64,000 bases of DNA from contig JALHRL010000012.1 in assembly GCA_022841465.1 (NCBI GenBank), forward strand, positions 1-64,000. Direction: 5' to 3'. Under the pieces are notes generated by a model, which worked only from the letters and a program-made list of their open reading frames with translations, was not told the DNA's origin and did no database searches. Numbering within the stretch: position 1 is the stretch's first letter; each line of letters begins with the position of its first letter. Both the position numbers and the translations under genes were made by a program. The stretch comes from Bacteroidia bacterium. Lineage in GTDB: Bacteria; Bacteroidota; Bacteroidia; B-17B0; Aurantibacillaceae. Of this stretch, positions 27,738-37,258 are shown in pieces.

Positions 27738-27938
27738 ACTTTTTTAATTAGGATTTGTAAAAGTAGAATTAAGAGTGTTAATATCCTAACTTAAAATGAT
27801 GAGGATTATATACGGTTTGTTAATAAATCAAATCCGCTGTATCTATTGTTACTATTGAAATACAAACAAAATAACTACCTATTATGTACAAAATTTTTAT
27901 GATATGAACAATGTTGATAACCCTCATTTTTTCAACAG

Positions 27939-27980
27939 AAGTGGTAAAAAGTGTATTAAAGTGGTAAAAAGTGGTAAAAA
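27939..27980 (+). promoter_or_regulatory. MraZ operator: four direct repeats at 10-bp spacing
   Basis: AAGTGGTAAA, AAGTGTATTA, AAGTGGTAAA and AAGTGGTAAA follow each other with an exact 10-bp period. Each GTG lies one helix turn from the next. In other bacteria MraZ binds such spaced GTG/TGGG direct repeats before its own gene. The repeats sit where the -33 element should be, so repression by blocking polymerase is likely. Confidence 0.85.
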
Positions 27981-27986
27981 TATGCA

Positions 27987-27994
27987 TATTTTTG
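27987..27994 (+). promoter_or_regulatory. -7 box of the dcw promoter
   Basis: TATTTTTG fits TAnnTTTG, 22 bp before the mraZ ATG. The expected -33 position (about 27964-27967) lies within the MraZ boxes and is not TTTG. Confidence 0.65.
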
Positions 27995-28016
27995 TTAAAT
28001 CATTAATTATCAAGCT

Positions 28017-28484
28017 ATGGCAAGCCTCATTGGGGAATACGATTGTAAGGTTGACGCGAAAGGACGCTTCATGTTTCCGGCTGATTTACGGAAGCAAATG
28101 GACGCTCTTTTTGAGAAAGGCTTTGTAATTAATAGAAATCTTCACCAAAAATGTTTGGTACTCTATCCTATTCAAGAATGGAATAAGCTGAACAATAAAT
28201 TAAGCAAACTAAACAGATTAATAAAAGCAAACGATGTTTTTGTTAGACGATTTACCGGCGGCGCAACCAATGCAGATGCCGATTCTACAGGAAGATTATT
28301 ACTACCCAAATCACTTACCGAATATGCAGGTATAAAATCCGACATCAAGGTTTTAGGAAGCAACAACGTAATTGAAATTTGGGATAAAACATTATACGAC
28401 GAATTCTTGAACCAAGATGTTGATATAGAAAAATTGGCGCAAGATGTATTGGGAGGATTGAATTTTAATGATGGCGATGAGTAA
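28017..28484 (+). CDS. mraZ: transcriptional regulator MraZ
   Basis: A 155-residue protein with two SpoVT-AbrB half-domains. The first has GEYDCKVDAKGRFMFPADLRK, the second has NADADSTGRLLLPKSLTEYAG; the Dx(K/T)GR motif appears in both. MraZ forms a ring and represses the division and cell-wall cluster, including its own gene. Its likely operator of four repeats lies just upstream. Its end overlaps rsmH. Confidence 0.96.
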   Translation: MASLIGEYDCKVDAKGRFMFPADLRKQMDALFEKGFVINRNLHQKCLVLYPIQEWNKLNNKLSKLNRLIKANDVFVRRFTGGATNADADSTGRLLLPKSLTEYAGIKSDIKVLGSNNVIEIWDKTLYDEFLNQDVDIEKLAQDVLGGLNFNDGDE

Positions 28485-29388
28485 TCTCGCTTATCATACA
28501 CCCGTTCTTTTAAATGAATGTATTGAGCACTTAAACATTATACCAAATGGTGTTTATGTTGATTTAACTTTTGGAGGAGGCGGACATTCAAAAGCAATTC
28601 TTTCTAAACTGAATAACGAAGGGAAACTTTTTGCTTTTGACCAAGATGCCGACGCGATTAAAAACGAAATAAACGACAAACGCTTAACGCTTATTCCACA
28701 AAATTTCAGATTTATTAAAAATTATTTGAAGTTGCACAGTGTAAAGGAGGTTGACGGAATACTTGGCGATTTAGGCGTTTCATCGCACCAATTTGACTCT
28801 GCTGAAAGAGGTTTTTCAATTCGATTTGATTCGTTGCTGGATATGCGTATGAATCAAAAAAGCGAACTCACCGCTGAAAAAATTGTAAACGAATACAGCG
28901 AAGAAAATTTGGTAAAAATTTTTAAAGAGTACGGAGAAATCAACAACAGCAAAAAAGTGGCTGCACTTATTTGCAAAGCAAGAGAAGAGAAAGCAATTAA
29001 AACAACAGGCGATTTAAAGGCGGTTACACAAACTTGCTACCCAAAATTTGAGGAACATAAATTTTTGGCAAAACTTTTTCAAGCGCTAAGAATTGAAGTG
29101 AATCAAGAAATGGAAGCACTAAAAGAATGTTTGAATGATTGTGTGAAGCTTTTAAAAAAGAAGGGAAGGTTGGTAGTAATTTCTTATCACAGCTTAGAAG
29201 ATAGATTGGTGAAAAATGTTATTAAAACAGGAAACACCGAGGGAGTTGAAGAAAGAGATGTGATTTACGGATCTACCAAAAAGATTTTTAAAAGTTTAAG
29301 CAGCAAACCAATACTTCCTTCGTCTTCTGAAATTGAAAACAATTCAAGAGCGCGAAGTGCCAAACTTAGGGTTGGCGAAAAATTATAA
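28477..29388 (+). CDS. rsmH: 16S rRNA (cytosine1402-N4)-methyltransferase
   Basis: About 303 residues; the ATG at 28477 (MSNLAYHTPVLLNECIEHL) fits the family. An earlier in-frame ATG at 28468 is also possible. SAM-binding motif YVDLTFGGGGHSKAIL is near the start, followed by GILGDLGVSSHQFD and the C-terminal VISYHSLEDRLVK. RsmH methylates C1402 in the ribosomal P site. The start lies inside the end of mraZ, which implies coupled translation. Confidence 0.95.
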   Translation: MSNLAYHTPVLLNECIEHLNIIPNGVYVDLTFGGGGHSKAILSKLNNEGKLFAFDQDADAIKNEINDKRLTLIPQNFRFIKNYLKLHSVKEVDGILGDLGVSSHQFDSAERGFSIRFDSLLDMRMNQKSELTAEKIVNEYSEENLVKIFKEYGEINNSKKVAALICKAREEKAIKTTGDLKAVTQTCYPKFEEHKFLAKLFQALRIEVNQEMEALKECLNDCVKLLKKKGRLVVISYHSLEDRLVKNVIKTGNTEGVEERDVIYGSTKKIFKSLSSKPILPSSSEIENNSRARSAKLRVGEKL

Positions 29389-29396
29389 CACAACAA

Positions 29397-29840
29397 ATGG
29401 CTAACAAAATAAGGGAACACGTAAAAAAAGAAGAACCGGAAATAATTGAATCTCATTCAACCGAAACTTCGTCCCCTAAAACCAAATCTTCCAAACCTGC
29501 CAAAAAAGGAGTACTGGCTCGCTTTTTAGCCGGCATTTTTAGCGGTACTTTTTTAGCCAATGAAAAAAACTTTAAACACGTTCCGTTTATTTTGTTTATG
29601 GCTTGCACGGCAATTGTATATATCGCCTACGGTTATTATGCCGATGATACCATTAGAGATGTAAATAAAATTTCTAACAACTTAAAAGAATTACGTTCAG
29701 AATTTATTTATACAAAAAGTGAATTAATGTTTGCAAGTAAGCAAAGTGAAGTTGCAAAAGCGGTAGAAAGTATTGGCTTAAAAGAACCAATTACTCCTCC
29801 ACTAAAAATAGAAATAGACAGTACAACAAAAATAAATTAA
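29397..29840 (+). CDS. ftsL: FtsL-like cell division protein
   Basis: A 147-residue bitopic protein. A charged cytoplasmic part (1-55) is followed by one helix at about 62-80 (FILFMACTAIVYIAYGYYA) and a short periplasmic coiled coil rich in Asn, Lys and Glu. Its place between rsmH and ftsI, size and topology identify it as the Bacteroidota FtsL, partner of FtsB and FtsQ. Sequence conservation in FtsL is low, so position in the cluster is the main evidence. Confidence 0.85.
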   Translation: MANKIREHVKKEEPEIIESHSTETSSPKTKSSKPAKKGVLARFLAGIFSGTFLANEKNFKHVPFILFMACTAIVYIAYGYYADDTIRDVNKISNNLKELRSEFIYTKSELMFASKQSEVAKAVESIGLKEPITPPLKIEIDSTTKIN

Positions 29841-29845
29841 GTTTT

Positions 29846-31969
29846 TTGAACGAAAAGAAAGACATATTATCACGTATTTATTTAACCTACATTTTGTTGT
29901 GCATATTTGCTATTGCTATAATTTATCGCATTACCGTAATTCAATTTGTGCAAGGCGATTTATGGAGAGCAAAAGCAGAAGCCTTTACCACAAAAGTTCA
30001 TGAAATTGAAGCCGTAAGAGGAAATATTTTTGATGCAAACGGTGCTTTATTAGCCACTTCATTACCGTACTACGAAATTGGAATTGATATTAACGCCCCA
30101 AGCATTGACGATAAACTTTTTCGAGAGAAAAAAGATTCATTAGCAACTGCGCTTCATTTATTATTTAAAGATAAAAGTGCAGATACCTATTTAAGAATAT
30201 TAAACAAAGCACGTAAATCAAAAGACAGGTATGTATTACTACAACGCAATGTTCCTTACAAAGATTTGCTGGCTATTAAAAAATTTCCATTACTTAAAAA
30301 AGGCAGTAAAGGTGGTTTAGTTATTTTACAAACCAATAAACGCGAACGTCCTTTTCAACGCCTAGCTGCTCGTACCATTGGCTTATCGCGCCCCGGTATT
30401 AAACCCGTTGGTTTAGAAGGTGCTTTTGACAGTATTTTAACCGGCGTAAGTGGGCGAAGATTAATGCAAAAAATTGCAGGTGATGTTTGGAAACCCATTA
30501 ACGATGAAAACGAAGTAGAGCCAAAAGATGGAAGTGATTTGTACACTACCATTGATATTAACATTCAAGATGTGGCAGAACATGCTTTATTAAAAGCCTT
30601 AATTAAAAACAAAGCTTCGCACGGTTGTGCTGTATTAATGGAAGTAAAAACCGGCGCAATAAAAGCAATTTCTAATTTAACCAAATCTAAAAAAGATTCA
30701 ACTTCCTATACAGAAAATTTAAATTATGCTATTGGCTATCCAACTGAACCTGGTTCAACATTTAAACTTGCATCTATGCTTGCTCTCATTGATGAATATG
30801 ATGTTAACTTAAATGAAAAAGTAAATGTAGGCGATGGTAAAACCATGTACTATAATATTACGGTTAAAGATGCTCATGCACCAAAAACTCCAACACTTAC
30901 TGTTCAAGAAATTTTTGAAACTTCGTCAAATGTTGGCACTACAAAACTTATTACAAAATATTTTTCTACCAGCCCACATCAATTTGTAAATAAACTAAAC
31001 TCATTTCATCTTAATAAACCACTTGGTATATCCATTCCGGGAGAAGGTATTCCTCGCATAAAACAAATAAAAGATAAAGATTGGTCGGGAGTAACCTTAC
31101 CACAGATGAGTTATGGTTACGAATGTTTAATTACCCCATTACAAACACTAACACTTTATAACGCAATTGCTAACAATGGCAAAATGGTAAAACCACAATT
31201 TGTTCGGGAAATTAAAAAAAATGGAATTACCATTAAAAAATTTGAACCCGAAGTTATTTCAGAACAAATTGTAAAAAGCTCAACCGTAAAAAAAGCGAAA
31301 GAATTAATGGAAGGTGTTGTAAAAAACGGTACTGCTAAAGCATTAAACATTACTGCCTTTAAAGTAGGCGGCAAAACCGGAACTGCCGTAATTGCTAAAG
31401 ATGGCAAATATGGAGTTGGCGGAGAAAGAATTTATCAAGCTTCTTTTATAGGATACTTTCCTGCTGATAACCCACAGTATACATGCATTGTTATTATAAA
31501 CTCGCCTAGCAATGGTATTTATTACGGTGGTTTAGTGGCCGGTCCGGTTTTTAAAGAAATTGCAGAAAAAGTTTATTCAAGCGGATTAGATTTTCTTTCG
31601 CCCATAAATACAAATAAGAACTTATTAACGCATATTCCAACCACAGCATTAACCAAAGAAAATGAAATAGTAAAAATTGCTGAAAAACTTTCATTGCCAA
31701 TTAAAAACAATAATACAAGTGAAAAATATGTGTATCGCTCAATTTCCGATTCAACAAAAATTACATTAAATGAATCTAATTTAATTTCAAGTTTAAACAA
31801 AGGTGTTGTACCTAATTTATCCGGGCTTACTGCAAAAGATGCACTGTATTTGCTGGAAAACAAAGGATTAAATGTAATCATTCAGGGTTATGGAGTAGTA
31901 AGAAAACAAAGCCTTGAAGTTGGTCAAAAATTCATTAAAGGAGATAAAATAACATTAATACTCAGTTAA
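29846..31969 (+). CDS. ftsI: peptidoglycan D,D-transpeptidase FtsI (PBP3) with PASTA domain
   Basis: A 707-residue septal penicillin-binding protein. It starts at TTG (29846), 5 bp after ftsL. One membrane helix lies at about 9-28. The dimerisation domain includes RGNIFDANGALLATS. Catalytic motifs are Ser304-Thr-Phe-Lys307 (PGSTFK), SSN in FETSSNVGT, and Lys510-Thr-Gly-Thr in GGKTGTAV. The C-terminal about 65 residues (VVPNLSGLTAKDALYLLENK) form a PASTA domain. PASTA on FtsI is common in Bacteroidota but absent in E. coli. Confidence 0.95.
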   Translation: MNEKKDILSRIYLTYILLCIFAIAIIYRITVIQFVQGDLWRAKAEAFTTKVHEIEAVRGNIFDANGALLATSLPYYEIGIDINAPSIDDKLFREKKDSLATALHLLFKDKSADTYLRILNKARKSKDRYVLLQRNVPYKDLLAIKKFPLLKKGSKGGLVILQTNKRERPFQRLAARTIGLSRPGIKPVGLEGAFDSILTGVSGRRLMQKIAGDVWKPINDENEVEPKDGSDLYTTIDINIQDVAEHALLKALIKNKASHGCAVLMEVKTGAIKAISNLTKSKKDSTSYTENLNYAIGYPTEPGSTFKLASMLALIDEYDVNLNEKVNVGDGKTMYYNITVKDAHAPKTPTLTVQEIFETSSNVGTTKLITKYFSTSPHQFVNKLNSFHLNKPLGISIPGEGIPRIKQIKDKDWSGVTLPQMSYGYECLITPLQTLTLYNAIANNGKMVKPQFVREIKKNGITIKKFEPEVISEQIVKSSTVKKAKELMEGVVKNGTAKALNITAFKVGGKTGTAVIAKDGKYGVGGERIYQASFIGYFPADNPQYTCIVIINSPSNGIYYGGLVAGPVFKEIAEKVYSSGLDFLSPINTNKNLLTHIPTTALTKENEIVKIAEKLSLPIKNNNTSEKYVYRSISDSTKITLNESNLISSLNKGVVPNLSGLTAKDALYLLENKGLNVIIQGYGVVRKQSLEVGQKFIKGDKITLILS

Positions 31970-31971
31970 AC

Positions 31972-33426
31972 TTGAAATTACTCAGCGAAATACTATATAA
32001 AGTTAGACTTGAAGAAATTATTGGGCTTACACATGCTGCCATTTCTTCTGTTACGTTTGATTCAAGGAACGTAAAGAAAGATTCGTTGTTTATTGCTATT
32101 AAAGGTACAAATGTGGATGGCCACCAATTTATCTCAAAAGCTATTGAAAGTGGTGCAGTAGCAATTGTTTGCGAAATTCTTCCTGAAACAAAAAATGAAA
32201 ATGTTACCTACATTAAAGTAAAAGATGCGCACGAAGCCTTAGGGTATATTGCCTGCAACTTTTTTGATAACCCTTCGCAAAAAATTAAACTGGTTGGTGT
32301 TACCGGAACCAATGGTAAAACTACAACTGTAACTCTTTTATTTAATTTATTTAAATCATTGGGTTACTCGGTTGGTTTGCTTTCTACGGTAGAAAACAAA
32401 ATAAACAATACTGTTATTCCATCTACACATACAACACCTGATGCATTGAGTTTAAATGAGCTTTTAAATAAAATGATTGAAGCAGGGTGTGAATACGCAT
32501 TTATGGAAGTGAGTTCGCATGCTATTGTGCAACATCGTGTAACCGGAATTCAATTTACCGGCGCAGCATTTAGCAACATTACGCACGATCATTTAGATTA
32601 TCATAAAACTTTTGATGAATACATAAAAGCTAAAAAAGGTTTGTTTGATCGTTTAACTTCTTCTGCCTTTGCATTAACCAATACAGATGATAAAAACGGA
32701 ATGGTAATGCTGCAAAATACAGCGGCAATTAAACATACTTACAGTTTAAAATCCGTTTCAGAATTTAAATGTAAAATAATTGAGAATCATTTAAACGGAC
32801 TATTATTAAACATCGACGGAAAAGAAGTTTGGGTAAAATTAATTGGTTCGTTTAACGCATACAATGTATTAGCGGTTTATGCAGTTGCTGTTTTGCTAAA
32901 GCAAGATGCAACAAATGTGCTTACTGCTTTAAGTAATTTAAACTCCGTAGAAGGTAGATTTCAATATTACAAATCAAAATCAGGTGTTATTGGAATAATA
33001 GATTACGCACACACACCCGATGCTTTAAAAAATGTTTTAGAAACAATAAAAGATGTTCGCACCGGAAATGAACAAGTAATTACACTGGTGGGTTGTGGAG
33101 GCGATAGAGATGCTGCTAAGCGTCCTATTATGGCAGGAATTGCCTGTGAGTACAGCAACAAAGTTATACTTACTTCAGATAACCCCAGAAGTGAAGATCC
33201 TGAAGATATTTTACTGCAAATGCAAAAAGGTGTTTCGCCGGTTGACGTAAAAAAAACATTAAAAATTACAGATCGGCGTGAAGCAATAAAAACGGCATGC
33301 ACCTTGGCACAAAAAGGCGACATTATTTTAATTGCCGGAAAAGGCCATGAAAAATACCAGGAAATTAAAGGAGTAAAACACGATTTTGACGATTACAAAA
33401 TTTTTAAAGAAACAATTGAAGCCTAA
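31972..33426 (+). CDS. murE: UDP-MurNAc-tripeptide synthetase (meso-DAP type)
   Basis: A 484-residue ligase that adds the third amino acid to the peptidoglycan stem. The start is TTG (31972), 2 bp after ftsI. The ATP loop is [11 protein letters not shown] near residues 109-119, followed by the carbamylated-Lys region [14 protein letters not shown]. The motif Asp403-Asn-Pro-Arg406 (SDNPRSEDP) is the known determinant for meso-diaminopimelate over lysine. Thus the wall is predicted to be of the Gram-negative A1-gamma type. The stop overlaps the mraY start (TAATG). Confidence 0.96.
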   Translation: MKLLSEILYKVRLEEIIGLTHAAISSVTFDSRNVKKDSLFIAIKGTNVDGHQFISKAIESGAVAIVCEILPETKNENVTYIKVKDAHEALGYIACNFFDNPSQKIKLVGVTGTNGKTTTVTLLFNLFKSLGYSVGLLSTVENKINNTVIPSTHTTPDALSLNELLNKMIEAGCEYAFMEVSSHAIVQHRVTGIQFTGAAFSNITHDHLDYHKTFDEYIKAKKGLFDRLTSSAFALTNTDDKNGMVMLQNTAAIKHTYSLKSVSEFKCKIIENHLNGLLLNIDGKEVWVKLIGSFNAYNVLAVYAVAVLLKQDATNVLTALSNLNSVEGRFQYYKSKSGVIGIIDYAHTPDALKNVLETIKDVRTGNEQVITLVGCGGDRDAAKRPIMAGIACEYSNKVILTSDNPRSEDPEDILLQMQKGVSPVDVKKTLKITDRREAIKTACTLAQKGDIILIAGKGHEKYQEIKGVKHDFDDYKIFKETIEA

Positions 33427-34688
33427 TGTTATACTATTTCTTTTCATATTTAGATAAGCAGTTTGATTTTGTTGGAGCGGGTGTGTTTCAGTACATTTCA
33501 TTCAGAGCTGCATTAGCTTTAATTTTTTCATTGATTATTTCATTAGTGTTCGGAAAGCGCATTATTGAATTCATCAGAAGAAAACAAATTGGTGAGACCA
33601 TTAGAGAATTAGGATTAGAAGGTCAAACCAAAAAAGCAGGAACCCCTACTATGGGAGGCTTAATTATTATCGCCGCCATTTTAATTCCAACTTTATTATT
33701 TGCAAAAATTTTAAATGTGTACATCATCTTAATGATTATTTCAACCATTTGGCTGGGCGGATTAGGGTTTTTAGATGATTATATAAAAGTATTTAAGAAA
33801 AACAAAGAAGGCTTACAAGGTAAATTTAAAATTATTGGTCAAATAGGTATCGGATTAATTGTGGGTTGTGTGCTATACTTTCATCCGGATGTAGTAGTTA
33901 AAGAACGAATCAAATCAACTTCTAAAGATTTACTTACCATTTCAAACACATCTGAAAACAAATTAAACCCACCAAAGTATGCTGATGTTCCGGTTAAAAC
34001 ACTTAAAACAACCATTCCCTTTGTAAAAAACAACGAATTAGATTACGGAAAATTTGTTTCGTGGATGTGTGATGATTGCATGAAGTACGGCTGGCTAATT
34101 TTTATTCCAATGGTAATATTAGTTGTTACGGCAGTGTCTAACGGGGCAAATATTACCGATGGCATTGATGGCTTGGCTGCAGGTACAAGTGCAATTATTG
34201 GTGTTGTACTCGGCATACTGGCGTACGTTTCGGGTAACACTGTATTTGCCGATTACCTCAACATTATGTACATCCCAAATTCAGGAGAATTAGTAGTGTT
34301 TATTGCTGCATTTATTGGAGCATGTATTGGTTTTTTATGGTATAACTCTTTTCCGGCTCAAGTTTTTATGGGCGATACCGGAAGTTTAGCCATTGGTGGA
34401 ATAATTGCAGTATTTGCTATTTCTATTAGAAAAGAATTATTGATCCCAATTTTGTGTGGAATCTTTTTGGTTGAAAATCTGTCGGTAGTAATGCAAGTTA
34501 TTTATTTCAAATACCAAAAAAAGAAAAGGGGATTAGAATATGCGCAATCTCATCGCTTATTTAAAATGGCGCCATTACATCATCATTATCAAAAAAGCGG
34601 ATTTCATGAATCAAAAATTGTTATGCGTTTTTTAATTATTGGAATTATGTTGGCTGTATTAACGTTTGTAACCTTAAAATTAAGATAA
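33426..34688 (+). CDS. mraY: phospho-MurNAc-pentapeptide transferase
   Basis: A 420-residue membrane enzyme making lipid I from UDP-MurNAc-pentapeptide and undecaprenyl phosphate. About ten helices are visible. Key motifs are [19 protein letters not shown] with the paired Asp, [12 protein letters not shown], and the loop [15 protein letters not shown] segment of about 60 residues after helix 4 (from about 158, [12 protein letters not shown] to MKYGW) makes it longer than the E. coli enzyme of 360; this is usual in Bacteroidota. It is translationally coupled to murE. Confidence 0.96.
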   Translation: MLYYFFSYLDKQFDFVGAGVFQYISFRAALALIFSLIISLVFGKRIIEFIRRKQIGETIRELGLEGQTKKAGTPTMGGLIIIAAILIPTLLFAKILNVYIILMIISTIWLGGLGFLDDYIKVFKKNKEGLQGKFKIIGQIGIGLIVGCVLYFHPDVVVKERIKSTSKDLLTISNTSENKLNPPKYADVPVKTLKTTIPFVKNNELDYGKFVSWMCDDCMKYGWLIFIPMVILVVTAVSNGANITDGIDGLAAGTSAIIGVVLGILAYVSGNTVFADYLNIMYIPNSGELVVFIAAFIGACIGFLWYNSFPAQVFMGDTGSLAIGGIIAVFAISIRKELLIPILCGIFLVENLSVVMQVIYFKYQKKKRGLEYAQSHRLFKMAPLHHHYQKSGFHESKIVMRFLIIGIMLAVLTFVTLKLR

Positions 34689-34691
34689 ACC

Positions 34692-36038
34692 TTGAATAAA
34701 AGAATGGTCATATTAGGTGGAGGCGAGAGCGGAGTTGGTAGTGCAATACTGGCCAAACAAAAAGGCTATGATGTTTTTGTAAGTGACAAAGGAACGTTTA
34801 AAGAAAAATATAAAACAATTTTAACAGAAAATAAAATAGAGTTTGAAGAAGGTACACACACATTAGAAAAAATTTTAAACGCGACAGAGGTTATTAAAAG
34901 TCCGGGTATACCCGATAAAGTTGAACTGGTATTGAAATTAAAAGAAAAAAATATTCCCGTTATATCTGAAATTGAATTTGCAGGAAGATATACCAATGCC
35001 AAAAAAATATGCATCACAGGCTCTAACGGAAAAACCACAACCACCATGCTTACCTATCATATTTTAAAGAAAGCAGGTTATAATGTTGGTTTAGGTGGAA
35101 ACGTAGGGAAAAGTTTTGCGTACCAAGTTGCAACAGAAAAATTTGATTATTATGTTTTAGAATTAAGCAGCTTTCAATTAGATGGTATGTTTAATTTTAA
35201 AGCAGATGTTGCAGTACTCTTAAATATTACACCCGATCATTTAGATAGGTACGATTATAAGTTTGAAAACTATATCACCTCAAAATTCAGAATTACACAA
35301 AATCAAACTGCAAACGATTATTTTATTTACTGTGCCGACGACGACGTAATTAATAACCACATGAAATCGTGGTCGAGCCCGGTAAACCTCATTCCATTCA
35401 GCATCAAAAAACCAATTGATGGCAATGGAGCGTTTTTAAACGGAAACCAAATAACCCTTAATTATAAACCAAACCAAAATCCCTTAATTATGACAATTGA
35501 ACAATTAGCACTGCAAGGTAAACACAATGTTTACAACTCAATGGCCGCATCGCTGGCAACACGTATTGTTGATGTACGTAAAGAAATTATTAAAGAAAGC
35601 CTGCAAGACTTTCAAGGAATTGAACATCGTCTTGAATTTGTAGCTTCTATTAATGGTGTTGAATTTATTAACGATTCTAAAGCAACCAACATTAATTCAA
35701 CTTGGTATGCACTTGAAAGCATGCAAAAGCCGATAATTTGGGTTTGTGGCGGACAAGACAAAGGAAACGATTACAATGAATTAATAGATCTTGTAAAAGG
35801 AAAAGTTAAAGCTATTGTTTGCTTAGGCAAAAATAATAAAAAAATTATTAGTGCATTTAAAGATGTTGTTGATATTATAGCAGAAACGGATAATGCATCC
35901 GATGCGGTTGCAACTTCTTATAAAATTGCTAAAAAAGGTGATGTAGTTTTATTGTCGCCGGCTTGCGCAAGTTTTGATTTATTTGAAAACTACGAAGACA
36001 GAGGAATGCAATTTAAAGGCGCCGTAAGATCTCTTTAA
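34692..36038 (+). CDS. murD: UDP-MurNAc-alanine--D-glutamate ligase
   Basis: A 448-residue Mur ligase adding D-glutamate. The N-terminal Rossmann part is MVILGGGESGVGSAILA, the ATP loop is CITGSNGKTTTTML near 107-120, and the C-terminal domain has EFINDSKATNINSTWYALE. The longest frame starts at TTG 34692; the ATG at 34704 (MVILGGG) is an equally good start. It is 3 bp after mraY. Confidence 0.95.
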   Translation: MNKRMVILGGGESGVGSAILAKQKGYDVFVSDKGTFKEKYKTILTENKIEFEEGTHTLEKILNATEVIKSPGIPDKVELVLKLKEKNIPVISEIEFAGRYTNAKKICITGSNGKTTTTMLTYHILKKAGYNVGLGGNVGKSFAYQVATEKFDYYVLELSSFQLDGMFNFKADVAVLLNITPDHLDRYDYKFENYITSKFRITQNQTANDYFIYCADDDVINNHMKSWSSPVNLIPFSIKKPIDGNGAFLNGNQITLNYKPNQNPLIMTIEQLALQGKHNVYNSMAASLATRIVDVRKEIIKESLQDFQGIEHRLEFVASINGVEFINDSKATNINSTWYALESMQKPIIWVCGGQDKGNDYNELIDLVKGKVKAIVCLGKNNKKIISAFKDVVDIIAETDNASDAVATSYKIAKKGDVVLLSPACASFDLFENYEDRGMQFKGAVRSL

Positions 36039-36112
36039 TTTTTTTACGAATTAAATAAATTGTTTTCAATACTTGAAAGCAAAGATGTGTTGTAATTAAA
36101 AATGTAAATTAA

Positions 36113-37258
36113 ATGAAAGTTTTCGGCTATTTAAAAGGCGATAAGGTAATTTGGGTAATAACCTTTCTACTTTCACTGCTATCTGTTTTAGTAGTGTATA
36201 GCGCTGTTGTTACTCTTGCTCATAAATACAAGCAAGGTAATACCGAATACTTTTTAATTAAACATCTTGGCTTAATTGCTTCAGGATTTTTTCTCGCTTA
36301 TATTTTTCACAATATAAAATACACAGTTTTTAGTAAAATATCACAAATAGGTTTTTACTTGTGCATTCCCCTACTCCTTTTTACTTTATTCAAAGGTGTT
36401 AGCACAGGAGAGGCAAGCAGATGGTTGGAAATTCCGGGAACTAAATTAACATTTCAATCATCAGACATTGCTAAAATAATGTTACTGATGTATGTTGCCA
36501 GAGTTATAACCTTAAAGTTTGATTTATTGCAAACTTTTAAAGGATTAACTATTCACTTACTGATTCCAATTTTTATAATTTGTGCATTAATTTTACCTGC
36601 CAACTTTTCTACCGCAGCTCTGCTATTTATGAACTGCTTATTTTTAATGTTTGCAGGAAGAATAAAATTAAAATTTATAAGCTATATCCTTCTATTCTGT
36701 ATCGGCTTTGCCGTTTTACTAGGCACTGTGGTATACACCGCACCCAATTTAATTCCCCGAGGAAAAACATGGAAAGCACGAATTGAAAATTTTACAAGTG
36801 GGGATACAAAAAGCAATTACCAAAGCGAACAGGCAAAAATTGCAATTGCAAGCGGTATTATTGGTAAGGGGCCTGGTAATTCAACACAGCGCGCATTTTT
36901 ACCGCAAGCTTCTTCCGATTTTATTTATGCAATAATTATTGAAGAGTATGGTTTAATTACTGCACTCCTGATTATTTTTCTTTATCTGATACTTTTCTAC
37001 AGAGGTATAAAAACATTAAGGGATACCGATAAAACATTCGGTGGTTTAATCTCAGTAGGCTTATCATTTAGTTTGGTTTTTCAGGCGCTTATAAATATGG
37101 CTGTTGCAGTAAATTTATTCCCTGTTACCGGCCAACCTCTTCCATTAATAAGCATGGGTGGTACTTCCATTTGGTTTACAATGATTTCTATTGGAATAAT
37201 TTTAAGCGTAAGCAAAAGTAATAACGATAAATCTTCAGAAGAGCTTGCAGTTAATTAA
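36113..37258 (+). CDS. ftsW: SEDS family peptidoglycan glycosyltransferase FtsW
   Basis: A 381-residue polytopic membrane protein with about ten helices. SEDS signatures visible are GASRWLEIPG-like EASRWLEIPGTKLTFQSSDIAK, the loop GIIGKGPGNSTQRAFLPQASSDFIYA, and PVTGQPLPLISMGGTS near the end. FtsW polymerises septal glycan together with FtsI. A 74-bp gap separates it from murD, the longest in the cluster, with no clear promoter. Its end overlaps the murG start by 14 bp. Confidence 0.94.
   Translation: MKVFGYLKGDKVIWVITFLLSLLSVLVVYSAVVTLAHKYKQGNTEYFLIKHLGLIASGFFLAYIFHNIKYTVFSKISQIGFYLCIPLLLFTLFKGVSTGEASRWLEIPGTKLTFQSSDIAKIMLLMYVARVITLKFDLLQTFKGLTIHLLIPIFIICALILPANFSTAALLFMNCLFLMFAGRIKLKFISYILLFCIGFAVLLGTVVYTAPNLIPRGKTWKARIENFTSGDTKSNYQSEQAKIAIASGIIGKGPGNSTQRAFLPQASSDFIYAIIIEEYGLITALLIIFLYLILFYRGIKTLRDTDKTFGGLISVGLSFSLVFQALINMAVAVNLFPVTGQPLPLISMGGTSIWFTMISIGIILSVSKSNNDKSSEELAVN

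Larger units (their letters stand above)
27738..28016 (+). other. intergenic region before the dcw cluster
   Basis: 279 bp with no supported gene; a 74-codon frame at 27904-28128 overlaps mraZ out of frame and is rejected. The last 80 bp hold four MraZ boxes and a -7 box. The first 200 bp are AT-rich and unremarkable. Confidence 0.7.

Noticed and set aside
27913-27921. Possible DnaA box (reverse complement TTATCAACA) upstream of mraZ
   Set aside because: It is single, one base off the consensus, and there is no cluster of boxes or other origin feature.
27939-27980. Regular 10-bp repeats considered as a CRISPR-like or microsatellite array
   Set aside because: The units are too short and lack spacers; their place directly before mraZ and their phase fit MraZ boxes better.
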